Part shown: positions 29,574 to 36,426 of the stretch, piece by piece
Numbering within the stretch: position 1 is the stretch's first letter
Layout: each line of letters begins with the position of its first letter
NCBI RefSeq assembly: GCF_007679035.1
Contig: NZ_VEFR01000001.1
Location: forward strand, 1,073,925 to 1,137,924
From: Agrococcus jejuensis
GTDB lineage: Bacteria > Actinomycetota > Actinomycetes > Actinomycetales > Microbacteriaceae
DNA: 64,000 bases
Direction of reading: 5' to 3'
The notes under the pieces: generated by a model
The model's database searches: none
What the model saw: only the letters and a program-made list of their open reading frames with translations
What the model was told of the DNA's origin: nothing
Made by a program: the position numbers and the translations under genes

Positions 29574-30265
29574 CGGTCCGCTCCGGCTTCCATCGCTGCG
29601 AGCAACTGTGCGCCGAGGTGCTCGGTGTAGACGGGCGGGAGGCTCTCGTGCATGCCCTTCTCGGTGGCCCAGTCGATCCCGAGCAGGCGCTGCTGCACGG
29701 CTCGGGACGGGACGTAGCCGCCCTTGCGGATCGTGCGCGCCTCCACCTTGTCGCGGCGCGCGCCGCCGTAGGACCCCGCAACCTGCATCTTCGGGTGGCG
29801 GCAGGGCCGCGGAGCGAGCAGGGCGACGTTCGACTCGAACAGGCGATGCCGCTGCATCCGCAGTGGCGTGCCGTCGTCGTCGAGCACAGAGCCGGGCTCG
29901 TGGAACATGGACCAGCAGAGCTTGAGCGGGTCGAGCAGAGGAGCTCCCACGACGTTCTCGATGATGAACGGCTTGCCGGATGCGACGAGCGCGGCGCGCG
30001 TGGGCTCGACCAGCTCGGGGTACTGCACGGAGTGTCCGTGCTTCGTGATGCTGTATGCCTGGCACGGCGGGCTCGCGTGGATCGCGTCGAACTCGTGCCC
30101 GTGCTCGAGCACGTACTCGATCGCGTCGGCCTGCACGAACTCGAACGGGTAGCGGTGCTGGTTCTTGATGTCGACGCCGACCACCTCGAAGCCAGCGCGG
30201 TGGTAGCCCATGCCGGCGCCGCCCTCGCAGCAGAACAGGTCCAGGAGCCTAGGCACGGGAATCAC
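29570..30265 (-). CDS. DNA cytosine-C5 methyltransferase (short)
   Basis: 231 aa, shorter than most C5 methyltransferases. It has motif I RLLDLFCCEGGAGMGYHRAG, the catalytic cysteine in motif IV ASPPCQAYS, motif VI IIENVVG, motif VIII MQRHRLFES and a motif X-like YTEHLGAQLLAAM. The target recognition region is reduced. No partner restriction enzyme is nearby, so it probably protects phage DNA or regulates. GTG start overlaps the upstream gene by 17 bases. Confidence 0.88.
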   Translation of the reverse strand: MIPVPRLLDLFCCEGGAGMGYHRAGFEVVGVDIKNQHRYPFEFVQADAIEYVLEHGHEFDAIHASPPCQAYSITKHGHSVQYPELVEPTRAALVASGKPFIIENVVGAPLLDPLKLCWSMFHEPGSVLDDDGTPLRMQRHRLFESNVALLAPRPCRHPKMQVAGSYGGARRDKVEARTIRKGGYVPSRAVQQRLLGIDWATEKGMHESLPPVYTEHLGAQLLAAMEAGADR

Positions 30266-30464
30266 CGGACTCTCGGAGACGGTCGGCGACCGCCATCTCG
30301 TCGTCGGTGAGCTTCCCGCCCCACCAGACCGTCGCGCCGTCCTCGCTGCGGTGCTTGCCGCGGTGCCCAGCGTCGTGCTTGCACTCGGTGAGGATGCCGC
30401 CCGTGAGGCTGACGATGAGGGGCGACAGACCGCCGGCCCACGCTTGCTTGCAGCGCTCAGGCAT
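30249..30464 (-). CDS. Small phage protein with Cys/His pairs
   Basis: 71 aa. The middle reads ECKHDAGHRGKHRSEDG then VWWGGK, a pattern recurrent in small actinophage proteins. The start ATG has GGGAGGG upstream and overlaps the preceding gene by 8 bases. Function unknown. Confidence 0.6.
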   Translation of the reverse strand: MPERCKQAWAGGLSPLIVSLTGGILTECKHDAGHRGKHRSEDGATVWWGGKLTDDEMAVADRLRESGDSRA

Positions 30465-30708
30465 CGGAACCCTCCCCAATGCCGCCCGACTTCGGGTACA
30501 GGGCCTCTGCCGCGGCTTCGCAGAGGCGGGCGACCGTCTCCGTCAGGTTCGACCCCGCGAATCCACCGCCTCGCGCCGCCGCCGAACGGATGTTGCGTGC
30601 GGCGAGCCGGTAGTAGTTCGCGTCGGCCCGCGCGTGAGGCACGCCGATCGGCCCGAACGGAACCGACGGGATGACCACCTCGCGCGGCTCGTGCTGCCCG
30701 CCCTTCAT
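30457..30708 (-). CDS. Small phage protein, unknown
   Basis: 83 aa, with a basic helical middle (NYYRLAARNIRSAAARGGG) and a C-terminal helix (NLTETVARLCEAAAEAL). ATGA overlap with the preceding gene. Not recognised. Confidence 0.6.
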   Translation of the reverse strand: MKGGQHEPREVVIPSVPFGPIGVPHARADANYYRLAARNIRSAAARGGGFAGSNLTETVARLCEAAAEALYPKSGGIGEGSDA

Positions 30709-30875
30709 CGATCGCTCCCTTCGGACCCGAAGCTGCTCGACTTCGGGCCGAGGCCCTCGCGCTCGATGCGCTCGAGCAGCTGGCCGAGGGCGACGAGCAC
30801 GTCCTCGGCGGTCACGTGGGCATCCGTGCTGTCTGCGAAGCCCTGCATCTCGTCGCGAAGCTCGTCGTGCGTCAT
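30705..30875 (-). CDS. Small acidic phage protein, unknown
   Basis: 56 aa starting MTHDELRDEMQGFADS, mostly helical and acidic. GGGAGC lies upstream of the ATG and there are 4-base overlaps at both ends. Confidence 0.55.
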   Translation of the reverse strand: MTHDELRDEMQGFADSTDAHVTAEDVLVALGQLLERIEREGLGPKSSSFGSEGSDR

Positions 30876-31066
30876 CGGTCGCTCCCCTCGGAACTGCTCG
30901 ACTCAGGGTCGACCGGCCGCCACGGCGTGACGGGGCGCATGAACATGGGCGACGACGGGCGCGCTGCGTGCATCGTCTCCGCGAGCAGCACGTTGCGCGT
31001 GACGTACATGAGCCCGGGCACCGGCCCGGGTGCCTCGAAGCCGTACTCGTACTCGATCTCAGGCAC
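30872..31066 (-). CDS. Small phage protein, unknown
   Basis: 64 aa from a GTG preceded by GAGGAG. The N-terminus is acidic (VPEIEYEYGFEAPG) and a Met-rich middle follows. It overlaps the upstream gene by 8 bases and the downstream one by 4. Confidence 0.55.
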   Translation of the reverse strand: MPEIEYEYGFEAPGPVPGLMYVTRNVLLAETMHAARPSSPMFMRPVTPWRPVDPESSSSEGSDR

Positions 31067-31235
31067 GATCGCTCCTCTCGGAGTTGCCCAGTTCCCGGCG
31101 AGCGACCGCGCCGACGATGCAGCAGGGCTCGTCGACACGGCGATGCCGGCCGTGGGCTGTGGTGCCGCCCCCCGGGGTCAGGATGCGCGCGGCCTCGAGC
31201 TCGTTGTCGTAGGGGCGGGCGTGCTTGCCGCTCAT
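31059..31235 (-). CDS. Small phage protein, unknown
   Basis: 58 aa starting MSGKHARPYDNELEAARI, with adjacent cysteines (EPCCIVGAVARRELGN). It has a 4-base overlap with the upstream gene. Function unknown. Confidence 0.55.
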   Translation of the reverse strand: MSGKHARPYDNELEAARILTPGGGTTAHGRHRRVDEPCCIVGAVARRELGNSERSDRA

Positions 31236-31408
31236 CGCTCGAGCGCCTTCTCGAGGAGCGCCTCGGTGACGTGGGTGTGGGCGTTCCAGGCGTCGCGGCT
31301 CTCGTCGGTGTCGTCGATGCCCTGCGTGCGCAGGGTCTGCTCGGCGAGCGCGAGCACCTTGGTGAGGGCTTCCTGGTGCACCTCGATGGTGACGTGCCAG
31401 CGGCTCAT
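31232..31408 (-). CDS. Small phage protein, unknown
   Basis: 58 aa starting MSRWHVTIEVHQEALTKV, predicted to be a beta-strand followed by helices. ATGA overlaps at both ends place it in the coupled early operon. Confidence 0.55.
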   Translation of the reverse strand: MSRWHVTIEVHQEALTKVLALAEQTLRTQGIDDTDESRDAWNAHTHVTEALLEKALER

Positions 31409-31731
31409 GCGTTGCTCCTGTCGTGGTCCTGGCCTGCTCGGGTGAGCACGCTGGGTCGGTTGCTGTGGTCTGCGAGTCGCTCAAGGACTGCGAGCGCTTC
31501 CCCGACGCAGTGGCGGCACTCGAGCGCGGGAATGGTGCTCTCGAGCGCCTTGGCACGCGTCTCGTCTGCGAGGTGATCCCACGCGGGCGTCGTGGCGAGG
31601 TGGGTCGCCACGACACCGCGTGCTCGGTAGGGACTGCGAGGAGTGACCACGGCCGCGATGCGGTCGTGGGAGTAGAGCTGCGCGTCGCGAGCGTCCGCGA
31701 GCGTGGCCGCGAGTACAACGATGCGGCTCAT
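31405..31731 (-). CDS. Phage protein, unknown
   Basis: 108 aa starting MSRIVVLAATLADARD. A Rossmann-like first strand is followed by a helical region with one CxxC (ALECRHCVGEALAVL). ATGA overlaps with both neighbours. Not recognised. Confidence 0.55.
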   Translation of the reverse strand: MSRIVVLAATLADARDAQLYSHDRIAAVVTPRSPYRARGVVATHLATTPAWDHLADETRAKALESTIPALECRHCVGEALAVLERLADHSNRPSVLTRAGQDHDRSNA

Positions 31732-32369
31732 GCTGCGCTCTTCTCGATGGGCTGCTCTCGGCAGTCGGGGCAGCAGCCCATGGGCTCGCTGTAGCGGTGG
31801 GGCTGGCCGCTCGGGTAGCGCACCGAGCAGGTGGGCGTGTGGAAGATCGCCCAGCAGGTCGTGCCGTCGCCCCGACGCGCGCGCACACGGTTCCCAACGT
31901 GAGATGCAGGAGGTGTGTGGGTAGAAGGTTGAGAGGACGGTTCGGGGGTCGATTCCGAGGGGGGGTCCCCCATCAGATCCGAGGCCCCCCTCAATTCCGA
32001 CCCCCCCTCAAGATTGAGGAGGGGTGCAGGCCCTCGCAGAGCGGCCTTGCGGCGCGTGCGGTGGGCCGTGGTGCCGTCGCAGTCGGCGGGGCAGCGCAGG
32101 AGGATGTCGTAGCGGTTGGGGCGCTCGTGGTCGGCCATGGAGCGGGTGCCGCCACCCTGGATCTGGCGCCGAATCTCGCCCATGCTCTCGAGCTTCGCGA
32201 TGTGCTTGCGGGCGCTGTCGCGCGTGACGTTTGCGTAGTCGGCGAGGGTCGCGATCGCGGGCCAGGAGCCGCCGTCGCCGTGGTGGTTCGCAATGCCCAT
32301 GAGCACGACCTTCGTCGTGCCGGTGGCGCGCGAGTGGTGGAGCGCGAGCACCATGGCCTCGACGCTCAT
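31728..32369 (-). CDS. Helix-turn-helix DNA-binding protein (replication/early regulator)
   Basis: 213 aa. The N-terminal winged helix (about residues 20-70: SWPAIATLADYANVTRDSAR, HIAKLESMGEIRRQ) resembles replication-initiator and GntR-like HTH domains of phages. A Ser/Pro-rich linker follows, then a C-terminal cysteine cluster (CPDCREQP). It is the second leftward early gene and probably acts in replication. Confidence 0.7.
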   Translation of the reverse strand: MSVEAMVLALHHSRATGTTKVVLMGIANHHGDGGSWPAIATLADYANVTRDSARKHIAKLESMGEIRRQIQGGGTRSMADHERPNRYDILLRCPADCDGTTAHRTRRKAALRGPAPLLNLEGGSELRGASDLMGDPPSESTPEPSSQPSTHTPPASHVGNRVRARRGDGTTCWAIFHTPTCSVRYPSGQPHRYSEPMGCCPDCREQPIEKSAA

Positions 32370-32560
32370 CGCGGCTCCGGGGTGAGCAGGGCGTCGACGT
32401 CGGCCGCGAGGAATCGCCGGTGCCCGCTGGGCAGGTACTGCGCGCTCAGCACGTCGTCGGCGACGTAGCGGTCGAGCGTGCGCTGGCTGATCCTCAGGCG
32501 CTGCCGGACGTCTGCCGCGGTGAGGTAGTGCACCTCGTCCTGCGTAGTGTCTGACTGCAT
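32366..32560 (-). CDS. Excisionase/Cro-like helix-turn-helix protein
   Basis: 64 aa with a MerR/BldC-type winged helix (YLTAADVRQRLRISQRTLDR, then LPSGHRRFLAADVDALL). It is the first leftward gene, divergent from the repressor, which is where Cro or Xis proteins lie. The ATG is seven bases after TACGGT (minus strand), suggesting leaderless translation of the lytic transcript. Confidence 0.8.
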   Translation of the reverse strand: MQSDTTQDEVHYLTAADVRQRLRISQRTLDRYVADDVLSAQYLPSGHRRFLAADVDALLTPEPR

Positions 32561-32651
32561 ACGGCAGACCGTAGCATGCCGTGGCGCACTACTGAGGATT
32601 CACAGCGCGCGTCTAGGGACGAATGACATGGAATGGCATACGATGCATCCC
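32561..32651. promoter_or_regulatory. Divergent lytic/lysogenic control region
   Basis: 91 bases between the excisionase/Cro-like gene and the repressor. The minus-strand -10 is TACGGT (32568-32573) and the plus-strand -10 is TACGAT (32639-32644), each about seven bases from its start codon. An inverted repeat ACGGCA-N10-TGCCGT (32561-32582) brackets the leftward -10 and is the best operator candidate. Confidence 0.6.
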
Positions 32652-32957
32652 ATGACCAACGTGTTCCCCCTGGCACCTCCAGAGCCAGCGCACTTCGATG
32701 CCGTGATCGGCCGGCGCGTTCGCGACCTCATCCGAGGGCGCGCCACTCAGGCAGAACTGGGCGCGGTGCTCGGGCTCGGGCAGAGCGACGTGAGCAAGCG
32801 CCTGCGCGGCGCGATCGCATGGAAGGCCGAGGAGCTGCGGCGCATCGCTGACGCCCTGGGCGTCTCGATCGCCGTCGTATACGGCGAAGAGCCGCCGCCT
32901 GCTGGCGACGGCTCTTCGGTGGTACACCCCCCGGGACTCGAACCCGGAACCAATTGA
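32652..32957 (+). CDS. Phage repressor, truncated prophage form ending inside attR
   Basis: 101 aa with a Cro/C1-type helix-turn-helix at about residues 31-52 (ATQAELGAVLGLGQSDVSKR). Residues 89-101 (SVVHPPGLEPGTN) are encoded by the att core, antisense to the tRNA-Lys gene, and the TGA stop is formed at the core's edge by host sequence. In attP that codon becomes TGG and the protein gains 32 residues. The ATG is seven bases after TACGAT, so the mRNA is probably leaderless. It probably represses the leftward promoter and maintains lysogeny. Confidence 0.88.
   Translation: MTNVFPLAPPEPAHFDAVIGRRVRDLIRGRATQAELGAVLGLGQSDVSKRLRGAIAWKAEELRRIADALGVSIAVVYGEEPPPAGDGSSVVHPPGLEPGTN
32886..32917. terminator. 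Phage hairpin replacing the tRNA-Lys terminator
   Basis: 14-bp arms with one mismatch (32886-32899 and 32904-32917) around TGCT, directly downstream of the tRNA 3' end on the minus strand. It lies within repressor codons 79-89, so one DNA segment is both coding (plus) and a likely tRNA terminator (minus). Confidence 0.65.
32916..32956 (-). other. attR: attR: 41-bp core within tRNA-Lys
   Basis: Identical to attL at 16231-16271. Because the phage carries the tRNA 3' half, integration restored a full tRNA gene here. The right edge lies next to the anticodon stem. Confidence 0.95.
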
Positions 32958-32995
32958 TTAAGAGTCAACTGCTCTGCCAATTGAGCTAGAGGTGC
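32920..32995 (-). tRNA. tRNA-Lys(CTT)
   Basis: 76-base cloverleaf with encoded CCA: acceptor GCACCTC/GGGGTGT, D stem GCTC/GAGC, anticodon stem GTTGA/TCAAT with loop CTCTTAA (anticodon CTT) and T stem CCGGG/CCCGG with TTCGAGT. The 3' half comes from the phage. It is transcribed toward the prophage. Confidence 0.95.
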
Positions 32996-33069
32996 TCGGC
33001 GCATCACTGCGAACCGAGGAACCACACTAGCACGACGCGGAGGGCGTGTCGGACCACGATGATGGACGC

Positions 33070-33549
33070 ATGCCTCTCGCCGTCGGTGACCTCGCTCCGG
33101 ACTTCGTCCTCCCCGCCCACGACGGCTCGCAGGTGCGGCTGTCCGACCTCCGCGGTCAGCGCGTGATCCTGTGGTTCTATCCCGAGGCGATGTCGCCGGG
33201 CTGCACGCAGCAGGCGTGCGACTTCCGCGACTCCATCGAGGCGCTCGCCGCCGAGGACCTCACGGTGCTGGGCATCTCGCGCGACTCGGTCGAGCGCCTG
33301 GCGCGCTTCGCCGAGCGCGACGCGATCCCCTTCCCGCTGCTCAGCGACGAGGACCTGCAGGTGCACCTCGCGTACGACACGTTCGGCGAGAAGCAGCTCT
33401 ACGGCAAGACCGTGCAGGGCGTGCGGCGCACGACGCTCGTCGTCGACGCCGAGGGCCGCATCGAGCACGCCTTCTACAACACCAAGGCGAAGAACCACGT
33501 CGAGATGCTGCGCAAGCGCCTCGGATTCGCGTCCGTCGCGACCGACTGA
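33070..33549 (+). CDS. bcp: Thioredoxin-dependent peroxiredoxin, BCP/PrxQ type
   Basis: 159-residue peroxide-reducing enzyme. The thioredoxin-fold active site reads FYPEAMSPGCTQQACDFRD with peroxidatic and resolving cysteines five residues apart, as in BCP. The usual Thr of the motif is Ser. I place the start at the ATG before PLAVGDLAPDF; a GTG at 33046 would add eight residues. Confidence 0.92.
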   Translation: MPLAVGDLAPDFVLPAHDGSQVRLSDLRGQRVILWFYPEAMSPGCTQQACDFRDSIEALAAEDLTVLGISRDSVERLARFAERDAIPFPLLSDEDLQVHLAYDTFGEKQLYGKTVQGVRRTTLVVDAEGRIEHAFYNTKAKNHVEMLRKRLGFASVATD

Positions 33550-33555
33550 GCCGCC

Positions 33556-34194
33556 TCAGCGCGCTGCAGGCGGCAGCACCATCGTCGTCGTGCCGAGCGA
33601 TGGATCGTCGGTCGCGGCCGTCAGCCAGTCCGGCGTCGCACGCAGCACCGTCTGCCACCCGTCGGCGCGATAGCGGCGCAGCGCTGCCGGGTTGAGGTCG
33701 ACGACCTCGAGGCACGGGCGCAGTCCGGCGCCGCGGATGCCGTCGACGACGGTCGCGAGCAGTCGCGGACCGAGCCCCTGCCCGCGTGCTGCCGGGTCGA
33801 CGAAGAGCGCGGACACCCAGGCGAGCTCGTCCTCGTCGCAGCCGTGCGCGGACGCGCACGCCTCGGCGGCTGTGCGCGTCGCGCCCGTGCTCGTCTCGAC
33901 GCCGCGCTGGGCGGCTGCCGACGGCGGCGTGCGCAGCCAGCACGCGTGGCCGACGACGCGCCCGTCCAGCTCCGCCGTCCAGGCTGCCGCGGCGTCGTGC
34001 ACGTGCAGGAAGTCCTCGACCGGGAAGGGCAGCGAGTCGCGCACCGGGTAGCGGGTGGCGGGCTGCTGCGCCCACAGCAGGTCGACGAGCGGCGACACGT
34101 CGGCCACGACCCGCGGCCGGATCGTCGCGGCGCCGCGGCGACCCGCCACCGCCGTCGCCTCTGCGCGTCGCTCGGGGTCCATGGCGCCGATCAC
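33556..34194 (-). CDS. GNAT family N-acetyltransferase
   Basis: 212 aa. The acetyl-CoA binding motif A reads SALFVDPAARGQGLGPRLLATV at about residue 130, and the C-terminal part has ALRRYRADGWQTV. The GTG at 34194 overlaps the preceding ABC-F stop (GTGA); an ATG at 34182 is possible. Substrate unknown. Confidence 0.85.
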   Translation of the reverse strand: MIGAMDPERRAEATAVAGRRGAATIRPRVVADVSPLVDLLWAQQPATRYPVRDSLPFPVEDFLHVHDAAAAWTAELDGRVVGHACWLRTPPSAAAQRGVETSTGATRTAAEACASAHGCDEDELAWVSALFVDPAARGQGLGPRLLATVVDGIRGAGLRPCLEVVDLNPAALRRYRADGWQTVLRATPDWLTAATDDPSLGTTTMVLPPAAR

Positions 34195-35867
34195 CGTTCG
34201 GCGACGGCGCCGGCCTCGACGTGCCAGCGACGATCGACGTGCACGGCGTCGAGCATGCGGCGGTCGTGCGTCACGAGCAGCAGCGTGCCGGCGTACGACT
34301 CGAGCGCCTGCTCGAGCTGCTCGATCGCCGGCAGGTCGAGGTGGTTCGTCGGCTCGTCGAGCACGAGCACGTTGACGCCGCGCGCCTGCAGCAGCGCCAG
34401 GCCGGCACGGGTGCGCTCTCCGGGCGACAGCTCGTCGACGGGACGACCGACGTGGTCGGCGCGCAGGCCGAACTTCGCGAGCAGCGTGCGCACGTCGGCC
34501 TGCGACCAGTCGGGCACCTGGCGCTCGAACGCGTCGGCGAGCGGCGTCGACCCGGCGAGCACGGCGCGCGCCTGGTCGATCTCGCCGATCGCGACGGACG
34601 CGCCGAGCGACGCCGAGCCCGCATCCGGCTCCCGACGACCGAGCAGCAGGCGCAGGAGCGTCGACTTGCCTGCGCCGTTCGGTCCCGTGATGCCGATGCG
34701 GTCGCCCGCGCGCACCTCGAGCGACAGCGGGCCGAGCTCGAAGGCGTCGTCGCCGGATCCCTGTCGCACGACGGCACCCGAGAGCGTCGACACGACGCTC
34801 GAGCCGCGCGGCGCCGCGGCGATCGACATCTCGAGCCGCCACTCCTTGCGCGGCTCCTCGACCTCGTCGAGCCGTGCGATGCGCGACTCCATCTGGCGCA
34901 CCTTCTGCGCCTGCTTCTCGCTCGACTCCGACGCCGCCTTGCGTCGGATCTTGTCGTTGTCGGGCGCCTTCCTCATCGCATTGCGCACGCCCTGGCTCGA
35001 CCACTCGCGCTGCGTGCGCGCCCGCGCGACGAGGTCGGCCTTCTTGTCGGCGAACTCGTCGTACGCCTCGCGCGCGTGCCTGCGCGCCGTCGCCCGCTCC
35101 TCGAGGAACGCGTCGTAGCCGCCGCCGTAGACGCGATTCGTCGACTGCGCGACGTCGAGCTCGAGCACCTTCGTGACGCAGCGCGCGAGGAACTCGCGAT
35201 CGTGGCTCACGAGCACGATGCCGCCGCGCTGCTCCTGCACGAAGCGCTCGAGACGGTCGAGGCCGTCGAGGTCGAGGTCGTTCGTCGGCTCGTCGAGCAG
35301 CGCGACGTCGAAGCGCGACAGCAGCAGCGCCGCGAGGCCCACGCGCGCCGCCTGCCCACCGCTCAGCGCCGTCATGAGGGAGTCGGGTCCGACGCCGGCA
35401 CCGGATGCGAGGCCGAGGTCGGCGAGCACCTCGGGCAGCCGCTCGTCGAGGTCCGCGGCGCCCGAGGCGAGCCATCGATCGAGTGCGACGGCGTAGACGT
35501 CGTTGGGGTCGCGGCCGTCCGCCCGCGGCGACGCGTCGCCGAGCGCCGCAGCGGCCTCGTCCATCTCGGCCGTCGCCTGCGCGCAGCCCGTGCGCCGCCC
35601 GACGTGCTGCGCCACGGTCTCGCCGGGCACGCGCTCGTGCTCCTGCGGCAGCCAGCCGACGAACGCATCCGCCGGATCCGTCATGACCGAGCCGTCCTGC
35701 GGCGCATCGACGCCGGCGAGGATGCGCAGCAGGGTCGACTTGCCGGCGCCGTTCGCGCCGACGACGCCCACGACGTCGCCGGGCGCGACCGTGAGGTCGA
35801 GACCCTCGAAGAGGGTGCGGTGGCCGTGGCCGCCCGCGAGCTCCTTCGCGACGAGGCGCGCGCTCAT
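34191..35867 (-). CDS. ABC-F family ATP-binding protein
   Basis: 558-residue soluble tandem ATPase without membrane segments. The first nucleotide-binding domain has GANGAGKSTLLRIL, signature LSGGQAARVGLA and VALLDEPTNDLD. The second has GPNGAGKSTLLRLL, LSPGERTRAGLA and VLVLDEPTNHLD. Between them lies the charged, helical P-site linker (EAYDEFADKKADLVARA). ABC-F proteins act on ribosomes in translation or antibiotic protection. It couples by ATGA to the membrane protein gene upstream. Confidence 0.92.
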   Translation of the reverse strand: MSARLVAKELAGGHGHRTLFEGLDLTVAPGDVVGVVGANGAGKSTLLRILAGVDAPQDGSVMTDPADAFVGWLPQEHERVPGETVAQHVGRRTGCAQATAEMDEAAAALGDASPRADGRDPNDVYAVALDRWLASGAADLDERLPEVLADLGLASGAGVGPDSLMTALSGGQAARVGLAALLLSRFDVALLDEPTNDLDLDGLDRLERFVQEQRGGIVLVSHDREFLARCVTKVLELDVAQSTNRVYGGGYDAFLEERATARRHAREAYDEFADKKADLVARARTQREWSSQGVRNAMRKAPDNDKIRRKAASESSEKQAQKVRQMESRIARLDEVEEPRKEWRLEMSIAAAPRGSSVVSTLSGAVVRQGSGDDAFELGPLSLEVRAGDRIGITGPNGAGKSTLLRLLLGRREPDAGSASLGASVAIGEIDQARAVLAGSTPLADAFERQVPDWSQADVRTLLAKFGLRADHVGRPVDELSPGERTRAGLALLQARGVNVLVLDEPTNHLDLPAIEQLEQALESYAGTLLLVTHDRRMLDAVHVDRRWHVEAGAVAER

Positions 35868-36289
35868 CCGGCGTCGCCGTCGAGCTTCTCCTGGCGCTCG
35901 CGCGCCAGCCACTCGCGCGTCGGCTTGCGGAACACGATGATGAGCGCGGCGAGCGCAGGCACGAACATCGCGAGGGCGAGGGGCACGGGGCCCTCGGCGC
36001 CGTTGAACGTGCCGAACGAGATGCCCAGCTGCAGCACCTGCCACACGACGACGGCGGCACGCGACCACGAGCGGCCATCGAGCACGCCCCGTCCGGCCTG
36101 CAGCAGGAAGAACGAGAGGCCGACGAGGCACGCGCCCCAGAACAGCCCTGCCGTGACCTCGCGGGCCTCGCCGCCGATCACCGTGACCACCGACCAGATC
36201 GCCACGCCGAGCACCGCGACCGCCTCGAGGAAGACGATGATCGCCAGGATCCCCGCCGCTCTCGGGCGTTCGCTCATCGCTGCATCCAT
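35864..36289 (-). CDS. Integral membrane protein, unknown
   Basis: 141 aa with four membrane helices (GILAIIVFLEAVAVLGVAIW, LFWGACLVGLSFFLL, AAVVVWQVLQLGI, LALAMFVPALAALIIVF). It is coupled to the ABC-F gene by a 4-base overlap. A start at MSERPRA, four codons in, is possible. Confidence 0.75.
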   Translation of the reverse strand: MDAAMSERPRAAGILAIIVFLEAVAVLGVAIWSVVTVIGGEAREVTAGLFWGACLVGLSFFLLQAGRGVLDGRSWSRAAVVVWQVLQLGISFGTFNGAEGPVPLALAMFVPALAALIIVFRKPTREWLARERQEKLDGDAG

Positions 36290-36372
36290 CAGACCTCTTG
36301 CCCTGCCTTCGACCCGTGTGGGAGAATCGCTCCTTGGGTCGCTGGCGAGGACGCCGCCCCATCTGAGTCTTG

Positions 36373-36391
36373 TCGTGCACTCGTTGCACGA
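36373..36391. promoter_or_regulatory. Palindrome upstream of whiB1
   Basis: TCGTGCA-CTCGT-TGCACGA, perfect 7-bp arms, 36 bases upstream of the whiB1 ATG. A -35-like TTGTCG overlaps its left edge and a weak TTCTAC follows it. It is a likely operator; the binding protein is unknown. Confidence 0.5.
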
Positions 36392-36426
36392 GTTCTACCT
36401 CTCACCACATTACAAGGAGTGCCTCT

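Larger units (their letters stand above)
16231..32956. mobile_element. Compact siphophage prophage integrated in tRNA-Lys(CTT)
   Basis: About 16.7 kb between 41-bp attL and attR. Gene order: int at the left end in plus orientation; then, all in minus orientation, lysis genes, tail genes, tape measure, connectors, protease-capsid fusion, portal, terminase, HNH and methyltransferase, small early genes, and an HTH excisionase/Cro-like gene. A divergent plus-strand repressor crosses attR. No gene is obviously broken. The size is far below the usual 30-50 kb for siphophages and close to the small actinophages of Arthrobacter, Microbacterium and Rhodococcus. Codon bias is weaker than in the host genes. 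Confidence 0.95.

Noticed and set aside
29570-30265. Restriction-modification system
   Set aside because: The methyltransferase stands alone. The HNH protein is placed and sized like a packaging-associated phage protein, not a cognate restriction enzyme.
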